From Salinisphaera shabanensis E1L3A (GTDB taxonomy: Bacteria; Pseudomonadota; Gammaproteobacteria; Nevskiales; Salinisphaeraceae), in contig NZ_AFNV02000012.1 in the NCBI RefSeq assembly GCF_000215955.2, forward strand, positions 62,001 to 126,000: a stretch of DNA of 64,000 nucleotides, read 5' to 3'. The notes under the pieces were generated by a model, which saw only the letters and a list, made by a program, of their open reading frames with translations, had not been told where the DNA came from and made no database searches. The stretch's first letter is position 1. Every line of letters begins with the position of its first letter. Of this stretch, positions 1-8,524 are shown in pieces. Made by a program: the position numbers and the translations under genes.

Positions 1-2
1 AT

Positions 3-743
3 GATGATCGCCCGGTATCGGCCGGCAACATGACGGTGCGCTCGGAGTCGATCGAACCGCTGACGCTGCATTTCAGCTTCGTCGCCATGGCCATTCTGGT
101 GGGCCTGGGCATTCTCGAGGCCATGAGCTGGGTCGAAAGCGTGACCTGGGGTGCGGGTGAAAACGGCGTCGAACTATTGAGCGCGGTGCCGCTGTTCCCC
201 TTGGCCATGATCGGTGGCCTGGTCGTACAGCAATTGCTCACCCGCTTCGACAAGCACAACCTGCTCGATCGCGACCTGATGGTGCGTATCCAGGGGTTCG
301 CGCTGGATCTGCTCATTGCGGCGGCCATCGCCAGCCTGTCGCTGACCGTGATCGCCGATCATTGGGCGGCTTTCCTGATGCTCGGCCTGGCCGGCATCGC
401 CTGGAACGTGGGCATGTTCCTGTGGCTCGCACCGCGGGTCATCCCGAAGTACTGGTTCGAGCGCGGCATTGGCGATATCGGCCAGTCCATGGGTGTGACC
501 GCCACCGGCCTGATCCTCATGAAGATCGCCGATCCGGACAACAAAACGCCCGCCTACGAGGCCTTCGGCTACAAGCAGATGGTGTTCGAGCCGTTCTTCG
601 GCGGCGGCCTCGTCACCGGCCTGGCCTTGCCCATCATCTACAACTTCGGCCCCTGGCCGTTCTTTGGGGTGATGCTGGCGCTGGTGGTGTTGGGCATCGG
701 CTCCGGGCTGCTCTACTTCGGGCGCTTGAAGCAGGACTACTAG
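3..743 (+). CDS. Sodium/glutamate symporter, GltS-like (C-terminal part)
   Basis: The reading frame is open to the left edge, so this is the last 246 residues of a longer inner-membrane protein. It is very hydrophobic, with about six membrane segments. The stretch around GDIGQSMGVTATGLILMK followed by EAFGYKQMVFEPFFGGG resembles the C-terminal half of GltS-family sodium:glutamate symporters, where a Gly-rich re-entrant loop precedes the last helices. A methionine at position 30 could be mistaken for the start, but the upstream codons remain coding-like and a GltS protein needs about 400 residues. Expected role is Na+-driven glutamate uptake; the exact substrate is inferred. A hairpin terminator follows the stop. 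Confidence 0.75.
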   Translation, partial: DDRPVSAGNMTVRSESIEPLTLHFSFVAMAILVGLGILEAMSWVESVTWGAGENGVELLSAVPLFPLAMIGGLVVQQLLTRFDKHNLLDRDLMVRIQGFALDLLIAAAIASLSLTVIADHWAAFLMLGLAGIAWNVGMFLWLAPRVIPKYWFERGIGDIGQSMGVTATGLILMKIADPDNKTPAYEAFGYKQMVFEPFFGGGLVTGLALPIIYNFGPWPFFGVMLALVVLGIGSGLLYFGRLKQDY

Positions 744-757
744 CTCAGCGCTCTATG

Positions 758-796
758 GCGCGATATTCGGCCAAGACGGCTGGATATCGCGCTTTT
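758..796 (+). terminator. Rho-independent terminator after the GltS-like gene
   Basis: A perfect 9-bp inverted repeat, GCGCGATAT and ATATCGCGC, encloses a 17-nt loop that can itself pair partly (GGCC with GGCT). Four T follow directly. It starts 15 nt after the symporter stop codon, in the right orientation. Confidence 0.7.
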
Positions 797-965
797 GTTC
801 TCGGTCGCCGAGCAAGTTGTCGTCAAGACTCGCAGCTCACACTGTTTGTTTCCTAAACCAACCATAAAGGTGAATTTGGCCTTCGGGTTTCGCACTGCAG
901 CGCGAAACAAAAGGTCCAACAAACTCGTGAGTACCGACACCCTCGTGAACCGTTCGAGTTCTTGC

Positions 966-1838
966 TCAGTCGTCGAACTGACGAATAGCCGCCGACAAAC
1001 TCTGCCGATGCCGGTCGATCTCCGCCCAGGGACAATCCCGCTGGCCAAGTCGACGAAAGATATTCCCCAGATGAAACCGCTGTGGCCCGATTTCGGCGTC
1101 GCTCAGCTCGTCCCAGTCCAGCGGCGTGGCGATCGGCGCGCCGGGTTTGGCGCGTAGCGAATACGGCGCGATGCCGGTCTGGGCATAGGCATTGCGCCGA
1201 ATATCAAGATACAGCCGCCCGTGACGTTTGTCCTTGCGGTGGGCGGTGGTGAAATTATCCGGGTGTTCGTCGGCAAGTTGCTCAGCCACACGCTCAGCGA
1301 AATCCCGCACCGTGTCGAAATCGGCGCTGCGATCCAGCGGGACCACGACATGCAGGCCAGAGGAACCGGTCGTCATCACGAACGCCTGTAGCCCGAGCCC
1401 GTCGAGACGCTCGCGCACGCAACGCGCCGCCTTCACCACGAGATCGAAGTCGTCGCCCGGCGGATCCAGATCGAAGATCAGCCGGTCCGGATAGTGCGGC
1501 TTGTCGGCGCGGGACAGCCAGACATGGAATGCGATCGTGCCCTGATCGACCAACCAGGCTAGCGTGTCGGCATCGCCCGCAAGGGCGTGGGTGATCTCGC
1601 CGTCTTCCTTGTCGACGGTCACCCGCTTTATCCAGTCCGGATAGTGATCCTGAACGCTTTTCTGGATGAAATTCACCCCCGCGATACCGTCTGGGAAACG
1701 ATGCAGCGTCAACGGCCGGTTCTCGATATGGCGCAACATCTCGGCCGAGATACGCTGGTAGTAATCGGCGAGATCGCCTTTCGTGTAACCCGCATCGGGG
1801 AAAAACACCTTGTCGGCGTTATCGATTTCGATACTCAT
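966..1838 (-). CDS. ligD-pol: LigD polymerase (PrimPol) domain as a stand-alone protein
   Basis: This 290-residue protein is the archaeo-eukaryotic-primase-type polymerase module of the NHEJ protein LigD, which fills or extends broken DNA ends with dNTPs or rNTPs before sealing. The metal-binding DLDPP motif gives Asp123 and Asp125, and the third catalytic acid is Asp212 in RLYLDIRRN. The conserved GLHVVVP strand is present, but it is preceded by TGSS where many LigD polymerases carry Lys one residue before the Gly. The start codon ATG overlaps the stop of the upstream ligase gene by 4 nt (ATGA), implying translational coupling. It is the last gene of a three-gene split LigD operon. A single-domain PolD-type primase is the alternative. 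Confidence 0.9.
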   Translation of the reverse strand: MSIEIDNADKVFFPDAGYTKGDLADYYQRISAEMLRHIENRPLTLHRFPDGIAGVNFIQKSVQDHYPDWIKRVTVDKEDGEITHALAGDADTLAWLVDQGTIAFHVWLSRADKPHYPDRLIFDLDPPGDDFDLVVKAARCVRERLDGLGLQAFVMTTGSSGLHVVVPLDRSADFDTVRDFAERVAEQLADEHPDNFTTAHRKDKRHGRLYLDIRRNAYAQTGIAPYSLRAKPGAPIATPLDWDELSDAEIGPQRFHLGNIFRRLGQRDCPWAEIDRHRQSLSAAIRQFDD

Positions 1839-2851
1839 GGCGCATTTTCGGGTTGTTCGCGCACGACTTCGCGTGCGTCCTTGTCGTCACGCTCGCCGAG
1901 ATAGCTGGGATGACGCAAGCGGCCGTCGTCGGTCCATTCGGTGAAGGCGAATTCCGCGACGCGCTCGGGCGTAACCCAGTGCACGCCGGCCTGATCGGCA
2001 GGCGGATCGATAAAAGGCGACGTCTTACGCTCGATTCTGTCGAGTGCGCTGCGCAGCCGGCGCAGTTCGTTTTCATCGAAACCGGTACCGACACGGCCCG
2101 CGTAGCGCAGCGCTTCATCCTCGTCGTAGTAGCCGACCAGCAACGCCCCCAGCCCGCTGCGGCTGCCCTGTGGATTGGTGAAGCCGCCGATGACCAATTC
2201 CTGGCCGTGGCTGCACTTGAGCTTAAGCCAGCGCTTGGAACGACCGCGCCGATACGGGCTGTCGGCCTGTTTGGCGACAATCCCTTCCCAGCCCTTGGCG
2301 CGTGCTTCGGCCAGATAATCTTCGCCGCTGGCGTTGCGATGGGCGGTGTAGCGCAGCGCCTTGCCGAAGTCGAACTGGCTGCGCAGCAACTGCTTGCGAT
2401 CGCGCAGGGCGACACGGCGCAGGTCGAGACCGTCCAGCCACGGGCAGTCGAACGCATAGAAATAGACCGCAACATCGCTTGCGCGCGCCGCGTCCGGGTC
2501 GCTGATACCGGAACGCTGTTGCAGCCGCGAAAAGCTCGTGACTTTGCCGTCGAAGGCAACAACCTCTCCGTCGAGCACGAAGCGCCGATGCGGCTGCGCG
2601 GCAAAGCACGCCACCAGCTCCGGAAAATGGTCGGTGCGCGACTTGCCGTTGCGGGTGAGCAGTTCGACATGATCGCCGTCGCGAAATACCAAAAGACGGA
2701 TACCATCGAGCTTGCGTTCGAAGATCCATTCGTCGTGCGAAAACGGCGTGTCGGACAACGTTGCCAGCATCGGTTCGAAATGACGCGGCATGGCAAGCCG
2801 ACGCGCGCTGTCGAGCACGTGCTCGGGCAGTTCGTCGCGCCAGTCAGCCAT
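1835..2851 (-). CDS. ligD-lig: LigD ATP-dependent DNA ligase domain as a stand-alone protein
   Basis: A 338-residue ATP-dependent DNA ligase core (adenylation plus OB fold) of the LigD class, sealing nicks and double-strand ends in bacterial NHEJ. The adenylated lysine is Lys47 in the KxDG motif of ERKLDGIR; further ligase motifs are visible as VLDGEVVAFDG, GWEGIVAK and WLKLKC. It has no N-terminal DNA-binding domain, as is typical of the LigD catalytic module. It overlaps the upstream phosphoesterase gene by 8 nt and the downstream polymerase gene by 4 nt, so all three are probably translated from one mRNA. The order phosphoesterase-ligase-polymerase equals the domain order in fused Pseudomonas LigD. 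No Ku gene is present in the window. Confidence 0.92.
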   Translation of the reverse strand: MADWRDELPEHVLDSARRLAMPRHFEPMLATLSDTPFSHDEWIFERKLDGIRLLVFRDGDHVELLTRNGKSRTDHFPELVACFAAQPHRRFVLDGEVVAFDGKVTSFSRLQQRSGISDPDAARASDVAVYFYAFDCPWLDGLDLRRVALRDRKQLLRSQFDFGKALRYTAHRNASGEDYLAEARAKGWEGIVAKQADSPYRRGRSKRWLKLKCSHGQELVIGGFTNPQGSRSGLGALLVGYYDEDEALRYAGRVGTGFDENELRRLRSALDRIERKTSPFIDPPADQAGVHWVTPERVAEFAFTEWTDDGRLRHPSYLGERDDKDAREVVREQPENAP

Positions 2852-3467
2852 CGTCGTTCGACTGCGCCTGCGCGGCGATGTCGTCGATAGTGCGGTCGCT
2901 GAGTACCGAGCCAGGCTCGCTGTTCACCGGCTTGCGACGCGCATCCGCCTGGTCGTCGTCCATTTTCACGAGCAACCACTGGCGCTTGCCGTTCTCACTG
3001 CGAAAGTGGGTCAATGAATAGCCGCCGCTGAGTTTTTCGCCGTGCAGCACCACAGTGAGATGACCGTCTTCGAAACAATCGGCCAGGCTTTTTACGATAC
3101 GGCCCTCGTCGTCGCGCTTGGCGTTTTCAAAGGCGCCGGTATCCCACACCAGAACGGTGCCACCGCCGTATTGATCGTCCGGGATCGTGCCTTCGAAGTC
3201 GGCATAGTCGAGCGGGTGATCCTCGGTCTCCACAGCGAGGCGTTTTTCGCGTGGGTCGGTGGAGGGCCCTTTCGGTACCGCCCACGATTTCAGCACGCCG
3301 TCGATCTCGAGGCGGAAATCATAATGCAGCGTCGAAGCATCGTGCTTCTGAATCACGAAGATCGGCGTATCGCCGCGCTGGCCAGCGGCGGCCGTGCCCG
3401 CGGGCTCGGGGCTGCGCGAAGAATCGCGGCGATCACGATAGCGGGCAAGCGTGTCTTGTCTGGCCAT
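2844..3467 (-). CDS. ligD-pe: LigD 3'-phosphoesterase domain as a stand-alone protein
   Basis: A 207-residue phosphoesterase module that heals 3' ends by removing 3'-phosphates or 3'-ribonucleotides before ligation. The residues known to be essential in Pseudomonas aeruginosa LigD fall at the same numbers here: His42, His48, Asp50 and Arg52 in KHDASTLHYDFRL, and His84 and Tyr88 in EDHPLDY. The tail, beyond about residue 170, is polar and lacks the linker to a ligase; instead the reading frame stops and the ligase gene starts 8 nt earlier in another frame. First gene of the operon, divergent from the cytosine deaminase gene with about 150 nt between them. Confidence 0.92.
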   Translation of the reverse strand: MARQDTLARYRDRRDSSRSPEPAGTAAAGQRGDTPIFVIQKHDASTLHYDFRLEIDGVLKSWAVPKGPSTDPREKRLAVETEDHPLDYADFEGTIPDDQYGGGTVLVWDTGAFENAKRDDEGRIVKSLADCFEDGHLTVVLHGEKLSGGYSLTHFRSENGKRQWLLVKMDDDQADARRKPVNSEPGSVLSDRTIDDIAAQAQSNDDG

Positions 3468-3621
3468 GTCGACTCCTCGCGTGTTACCTGATTTTTAGCC
3501 TGTCGCGCCTGTGCTGCCTATTCGCAGTTTTACCCATGCGCGCGCGGGCGGCGCAACCAGACCGGGCGACTCGCCTGCCAACGTTTGAACGCCTAAACTC
3601 TCGCTTTTGCGGATCTTTTGT

Positions 3622-4065
3622 ATGAACCACAGCGATTACATGGCCCAGGCACTGGCCCAGGCCCAGCTCGGCCTGGATGAAGGCGGCGTGCCTATCGGCT
3701 GCGTACTGGTACGCGATGGCGAAGTGGTCGGCGTCGGCCACAACCGCCGCGTACAGCGCGATAGCGCCATCCTGCATGCCGAAATGGACGCGCTTGAAGC
3801 TACCGGGCGCCGCCCCGGCGCGTTCTACAAGGACGTCACGCTCTACACCACGCTCTCGCCCTGTGCCATGTGTACCGGCGCGATTCTGCTCTACGGCATT
3901 CCGCGCGTGGTGATCGGCGAAAACGAAAGCTTCATGGGCGAAGAAACCCTGCTGGCCGAACGCGGCGTCGACGTCGAGGTACTCGGCGATGCCGGCTGTC
4001 GCCAGTTGATGGTCGATTTCATGCGCGACCGCCCGGATCTGTGGAACGAGGATATCGGCGTCTAG
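3622..4065 (+). CDS. Cytosine deaminase, yeast Fcy1 type
   Basis: A 147-residue zinc deaminase that should convert cytosine to uracil. Zinc ligands are His52 in the HAE motif and Cys81 and Cys84 in PCAMC, with Glu54 as the proton shuttle. The fold is that of the small CDA superfamily, and it is closer to fungal Fcy1 than to guanine deaminase or TadA: the LYTTLSPCAMCTGAI block, the YGIPRVVIGEN block and a C-terminal Trp-x-x-Asp-Ile-Gly match Fcy1, including Asn41 and Phe104 at the spacing of its substrate residues. The ATG at 3622 is preferred over an upstream TTG. The upp-uraA pair 7 kb away could use its product. Creatinine, guanine or other base deamination cannot be excluded. Confidence 0.8.
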   Translation: MNHSDYMAQALAQAQLGLDEGGVPIGCVLVRDGEVVGVGHNRRVQRDSAILHAEMDALEATGRRPGAFYKDVTLYTTLSPCAMCTGAILLYGIPRVVIGENESFMGEETLLAERGVDVEVLGDAGCRQLMVDFMRDRPDLWNEDIGV

Positions 4066-4071
4066 CCACGC

Positions 4072-6144
4072 TTACTGCCACAGCGCCCGTGCGCCCGCGG
4101 CGATATCTATCTGCGGCGGGCTCGGGCTATGCGGTGTCGATGCGGCGCGCGCTTCGACACCGCCATCGGTGACCGCTTCGAAATACCGCATGACGCGCGG
4201 GGTGAGAAAGCGACTGGTCGCGCCATAGACATGGCGATCGCCGTGGCGATGCTGTTCGGTGACGTAGTAGCGCAGCGGCGACACGATCTCCAGCGTGTTC
4301 TTGGCCCGCGTGAAAGCGACATACATCAACCGGCGTTCTTCATCGAGCGCCGCATCGCTGGATGTCGAGTACTCGTTCGGAAAGGTGCCGTCCGCCACGT
4401 GCAACAGATAGACGCTGTCGAACTCCCGCCCTTTCGCGCTGTGCACGGTCGATAGCACCAGATAATCCTCGTCGAGGTGGGCATCGTCGTTGTGATCCCC
4501 GGTCGCCGACGGCGGATCGAGCGTGAGATCGGTCAGAAACGTGGCTCGATCGGCATGTTGGCCGGCCATACGCACCAGATCGTCGATATCGCCCGCCCGG
4601 GCCGTGGTCGGGGGCTCGAAGCGTTCGTCTAGGGTGCGCTTGTACCAGGCGGCCAGCGGTTCGACGCCGCCCGGCCAGTCGGCATGCACCGCGTCGGCAA
4701 GCTGGCCCGCCAGCGCCTGCCATACGCCACGATCGCCGCGCGGCAGGCGAAAGCCGGCCAGGGCCGCGAGCGAGTCGTTATGCGATTGCACATGCTCGAA
4801 CGCTTGGCGGGCGGTGCCAGGGCCCACGCCCGGCACGAGCTGGAATACCCGATAGGCAGCGATCTCGTCGCGCGGGTTTTCGGCGAGGCGCAGCAGCGCG
4901 AGCAGATCCTTCACATGCGCGGCTTCAAGAAACTTCAGCCCACCGTACTTGCGAAACGGAATATCGCGCCGGATCAGCTCCACTTCCACATCGTTGGCGT
5001 GGTGCGAATTACGAAACAGCACGGCCTGTTGTGTGAGTGCGACCCCGGTTTCCCGCCATTCGAGCACCCGATCGACCACATAACGGGCTTCATCCACGCT
5101 ATCACGCACGGTGACATGACGCGGCTTCATGCCGGCCCCGCGATGGCTGTACAGGGTCTTGTGATAGCCCGCGCTGGCCTCGCCAATCAACGCATTGGAT
5201 GCATCGAGAATCGCACCGGTGGAGCGATAGTTACGCTCCAGGCGTACGGTCATACACCCCGGGTAATCGTTGGCAAAGCCGAGAATATTGGCGACCTCGG
5301 CGGCGCGAAAGCCATAGATTGCCTGGGCATCGTCACCCACCACGCACAGCCCGCGGCCGTCCGGGCACAGGCGCTTCAAAATCGCCGCCTGGAGGATGTT
5401 CGTATCCTGGTATTCGTCGACAAGCACGTGGTCGAAGCGCGCGGCCACGGATTCAGCCAGGCCGTCGTGGCCCATCATCATCGCCCAGTAGAGCAGCAGA
5501 TCGTCGTAGTCGAGCGTGGCCTGTGCGAGCTTGCGTTCGGTATAGGCCGCGAACAGGGCTTTGAGCCCGTCGTGGTGATCCACGCACCAGGGATAGCGCG
5601 TAGCCAGCACATCCGCGAGCGTGGCCTGGCGATTGACCACCTGCGAATAGATGCCCAGGCAGGTGTCCTTGCGCGGGAACCGCGTCTTGCCCGCCCCCAG
5701 ATCGAGACGCTGGCGACAAACATCGAGCAGATCGGCGGCGTCGCCACGATCGAGTATCGAAAACTGTTCGTCCAGACCCAGCGCGCCGGCCTCTTCGCGC
5801 AACAGCCGGGCGCCGATGGCATGAAACGTCCCGGCCCACGGCAGCTTCAAACCGGCGCCTTTACGCCCGCGCGCGGCGAATGCGGCCTCGACCACGGCAT
5901 GCGCACGCCGTGTCATTTCGTCGGCGGCACGGCGCGAGAACGTCAGCAAAAGAATACGCCGCGGATCCACGCCAGACAGGATCAGATGCGCCGCCCGGTG
6001 CGACAGCGCCTGGGTCTTGCCACTGCCTGCGCCGGCGATCACCAGCAGCGGGTCGGAATCGAAACGCCCATCGACACGCACACCGTGGGTCACGGCCTCG
6101 CGCTGGGCGTCGTTGAGATCGTCGAGATAAGCCGTATCGGACAT
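4072..6144 (-). CDS. UvrD/Rep-type ATP-dependent DNA helicase
   Basis: A 690-residue superfamily 1A helicase, expected to unwind DNA 3'-to-5' in repair or replication restart. Visible motifs are Walker A GAGSGKT with Lys43, motif Ia LTFSRRAADEM, the DEYQDTN Walker B at about 243-249, motif III GDDAQAIYGFR, LERNYRS, and the C-terminal VLSTVHSAKGREFDSVY and EERRLMYVAFTRAK. It ends about where UvrD does, without a long extension, and is a UvrD paralogue of the COG0210 kind rather than clearly UvrD or Rep. The ATG giving MSDTAYLDDLNDAQ is preferred over a GTG 42 nt upstream. It converges on the deaminase gene with 6 nt between the stops. Confidence 0.88.
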   Translation of the reverse strand: MSDTAYLDDLNDAQREAVTHGVRVDGRFDSDPLLVIAGAGSGKTQALSHRAAHLILSGVDPRRILLLTFSRRAADEMTRRAHAVVEAAFAARGRKGAGLKLPWAGTFHAIGARLLREEAGALGLDEQFSILDRGDAADLLDVCRQRLDLGAGKTRFPRKDTCLGIYSQVVNRQATLADVLATRYPWCVDHHDGLKALFAAYTERKLAQATLDYDDLLLYWAMMMGHDGLAESVAARFDHVLVDEYQDTNILQAAILKRLCPDGRGLCVVGDDAQAIYGFRAAEVANILGFANDYPGCMTVRLERNYRSTGAILDASNALIGEASAGYHKTLYSHRGAGMKPRHVTVRDSVDEARYVVDRVLEWRETGVALTQQAVLFRNSHHANDVEVELIRRDIPFRKYGGLKFLEAAHVKDLLALLRLAENPRDEIAAYRVFQLVPGVGPGTARQAFEHVQSHNDSLAALAGFRLPRGDRGVWQALAGQLADAVHADWPGGVEPLAAWYKRTLDERFEPPTTARAGDIDDLVRMAGQHADRATFLTDLTLDPPSATGDHNDDAHLDEDYLVLSTVHSAKGREFDSVYLLHVADGTFPNEYSTSSDAALDEERRLMYVAFTRAKNTLEIVSPLRYYVTEQHRHGDRHVYGATSRFLTPRVMRYFEAVTDGGVEARAASTPHSPSPPQIDIAAGARALWQ

Positions 6145-6317
6145 CTGACGAGCTTGACCCAGCCAGTGGGTCAGATCGTGACCCACCGCTTAAGCAGATC
6201 ACGTCCCAGAGCCACAGTGTTCGCAGGCGCATTCGGCAGCAGCCGGCCGAGACGTTAAACTACGGGCCGCAACCCGCGCGCGCGTTTTGTGTCGCGCAGC
6301 GAAACACGAGGAAAACG

Positions 6318-7508
6318 ATGTTCGAATCGATTGAGCGAGTGCCTGGCGATGCCATTCTTGGGCTGATCGAGGCCTTCAAGAGCGACAAAAACCCGAACAA
6401 AGTCGACCTGGGTGTCGGCGTCTATCGCGACGAGCAGGGCACCACGCCGATCATGCGCGCGGTCAAGGAAGCCGAAAAGCTGCTCATCGATAATGAGAAA
6501 ACGAAGGCCTATATCGGCTCGCACGGCGATCCGGAATACGGCGCGGACATTCTCAAGACCGTGTTCGGCGCCGAAAGCGACGTGCTGGCCGCCAATCGCG
6601 CGAGCGCGACCCAGTCGCCCGGCGGTACCGGCGCCCTGCGTCTGGCCGCGGGTTTCATCAAGACCAATCTGCCGGGCAAGTCGATCTGGCTGTCCGACCC
6701 GACCTGGCCGAACCATCTGGGCGTGTTCGGCGCGGCCGGTCTGAATATCGAAAAATATCCCTATGTCGACGCCGACAACCGGCTCGATTTCGACGGCATG
6801 CTCGCCGCCCTCAAGCAGATCCCGCAGGGCGACGTGGTGCTGCTGCATGCCTGCTGCCACAACCCCACCGGCTTCGACCTGTCGCAGGACCAGTGGCAAC
6901 AGGTGCTGGCCGTTCTGCAGGAGCGCGAGCTGCTGCCGCTGGTCGACTTTGCCTATCAGGGCTTCGGCGATGGCATGGATGAAGACGCCTACGGCGTGCG
7001 CCTACTGGCGAACACGCTCGACGAAATGCTCATCACCCAGTCCTGTTCGAAGAACTTCGGCATTTATCGCGAGCGCACCGGCTGCTTCATTGCCGTGGCC
7101 AAGGACGCCGACGACATGGCCGACGTACGCTCGCAGCTGGCGATCACCGCGCGTGAGAACTATTCCAACCCGCCCGGTCATGGCAGCGCCATCGTAGCCA
7201 CCATCTTCAACTCCGACGAGCTGACCACGATGTGGCGCGAGGAACTCGACGAAATGCGCGGGCGCATCAACGGCCTGCGCAACGATTTCGTGAAAGGCCT
7301 CGCCCCGCATGGTCTCGACCAGCGCTTTGCCCATGTCGCCGAACAGCGCGGCATGTTCTCGTTCACCGGGCTCACGCCGGCGCACGTGGAGAAACTGCGC
7401 GACGAGCACAGCATCTATATGGTGAAGTCGGGCCGTGCCAACGTGGCCGGTTTGAACAGCGCCAATCTCGAGTATGTCTGCAACGCGATTGCCGACGTCG
7501 TGAAATAG
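6318..7508 (+). CDS. Aspartate/aromatic aminotransferase (AspC/TyrB family)
   Basis: A 396-residue class I PLP-dependent aminotransferase, full length for AspC or TyrB. It should exchange amino groups between aspartate, tyrosine or phenylalanine and 2-oxoglutarate in the cytosol. The Schiff-base lysine is Lys245 in SCSKNFGIYRERTG; Asp210, which holds the PLP ring nitrogen, and Tyr213 lie in VDFAYQG; HNPTG carries the PLP-contacting Asn182. The start has a GAGGA ribosome site 6-7 nt upstream. The sequence is of the gammaproteobacterial AspC/TyrB subgroup (SDPTWPNH, YVDADN), but substrate choice between aspartate and aromatics cannot be read. It is transcribed alone, ending in a hairpin. Confidence 0.9.
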   Translation: MFESIERVPGDAILGLIEAFKSDKNPNKVDLGVGVYRDEQGTTPIMRAVKEAEKLLIDNEKTKAYIGSHGDPEYGADILKTVFGAESDVLAANRASATQSPGGTGALRLAAGFIKTNLPGKSIWLSDPTWPNHLGVFGAAGLNIEKYPYVDADNRLDFDGMLAALKQIPQGDVVLLHACCHNPTGFDLSQDQWQQVLAVLQERELLPLVDFAYQGFGDGMDEDAYGVRLLANTLDEMLITQSCSKNFGIYRERTGCFIAVAKDADDMADVRSQLAITARENYSNPPGHGSAIVATIFNSDELTTMWREELDEMRGRINGLRNDFVKGLAPHGLDQRFAHVAEQRGMFSFTGLTPAHVEKLRDEHSIYMVKSGRANVAGLNSANLEYVCNAIADVVK

Positions 7509-7553
7509 ACTCGTTGCCGCCCGCGCGGGCGGCGATCGACCTAGCGCATCACG

Positions 7554-7576
7554 AAGCCCGCCATCCAGCGGGCTTT
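7554..7576 (+). terminator. Rho-independent terminator after the aminotransferase gene
   Basis: Arms AAGCCCGC and GCGGGCTT enclose a 6-nt loop and run into TTGTCGTTT. It lies 45 nt past the stop codon. A second GC-only hairpin (GCCGCCCGC/GCGGGCGGC, 7515-7533) precedes it but has no T-tract. Confidence 0.6.
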
Positions 7577-7606
7577 GTCGTTTCAGGCAACCGTTGGCTC
7601 ACCGCA

Positions 7607-8521
7607 ATGGCCGAGAAACCCGCCTCCGAACAATCACGCTGGACAATCCCGTTCGCACTGTTCGTTGCCGTGCTGGGCGTGTCGTCCTCGGCGCCGCTGG
7701 TCAAACTCGCCGATGCGCCGGCACCAGCTGTCGCCGCTTATCGCATGCTCTTCTCGGCGCTCATGCTGCTGCCCGTTGTGGCCTGGCGCCATCGCGCCGA
7801 GCTGGCGGCCATGCGGCGCAGCGATCTGCTGCGCTGTATCGCGGCCGGTGTACTGCTGGGCTTTCATTTTCTGAGCTGGTTCACATCGCTGGACTACACC
7901 ACCGTGGCCAGTGCGGTCACGCTCACCACCCTGCAGCCGCTGTTCGCGTTCGTGCTGGCCTATGTCATGTTCGGCGAGCGTCTGCGCTTCAAGGCGTTTC
8001 TCGGTGCGGCCCTGTCGATCGCCGGCGCCATGATCATCGGCTGGGGCGATATCGCCGTGTCCGGTATGGCCCTGTTTGGCGATGCGCTGGCCCTGCTCGG
8101 CGCGGCGCTGGCCACCGGTTATTTCTTCGTGGGGTTTCGTGCCCGCCAGCACCTGTCGCTCAACGCCTACACCTTCCTGATCTATTCGGCCGCGGCCGTG
8201 GTGCTGTTCGCCTACTGCCTGACGCTGGACGTGCCCCTGGGCGGCTATGCCCATAGCGACTGGGCCGTGTTCGTGGGGCTGGCGATATTCCCTACCCTGC
8301 TCGGCCACTCGGTGTTCAACTGGAGCATGCGCTGGGTGAGTGCGACCGTGATTTCCGTGGTCGTGCTCTGCGAGCCGATCGGCGCCTCCGCGCTGGCCTG
8401 GCTGATCTTCGGCACGCTGCCTCAGATCAGCCACTATATCGGCGGCGCAGGCGTGCTCGTGGGCGTGCTGATCTTCATGCGCTATCGTAATCCGCCACCC
8501 TCGGTAAGCGGCGCGGGTTAG
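7607..8521 (+). CDS. EamA-family drug/metabolite transporter
   Basis: A 304-residue inner-membrane protein of the DMT superfamily with about ten predicted membrane helices in two EamA repeats (first around residues 15-145, second around 155-295). FHFLSWFTSLDYTTVASAVTLTTLQPLF is the usual core of helices 3-4 in this family, and the second repeat ends in LCEPIGASALAWLIFG. Members export amino acids, nucleobases or other metabolites; the substrate here cannot be told. The start is the ATG giving MAEKPASEQ; the frame is open further upstream but only through the aminotransferase terminator. It converges on the monooxygenase gene with 3 nt between the stops. Confidence 0.85.
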   Translation: MAEKPASEQSRWTIPFALFVAVLGVSSSAPLVKLADAPAPAVAAYRMLFSALMLLPVVAWRHRAELAAMRRSDLLRCIAAGVLLGFHFLSWFTSLDYTTVASAVTLTTLQPLFAFVLAYVMFGERLRFKAFLGAALSIAGAMIIGWGDIAVSGMALFGDALALLGAALATGYFFVGFRARQHLSLNAYTFLIYSAAAVVLFAYCLTLDVPLGGYAHSDWAVFVGLAIFPTLLGHSVFNWSMRWVSATVISVVVLCEPIGASALAWLIFGTLPQISHYIGGAGVLVGVLIFMRYRNPPPSVSGAG

Positions 8522-8524
8522 CGC

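Noticed and set aside
4684-6258. Long open frame of over 500 codons opposite the helicase gene
   Set aside because: It is antisense to a complete UvrD-like gene with all motifs. Long antisense frames are common in GC-rich DNA, and its translation shows no family features.
7515-7533. GC-only palindrome as a second terminator after the aminotransferase
   Set aside because: It is symmetrical but has no T-tract. The hairpin a little further downstream is the better candidate.
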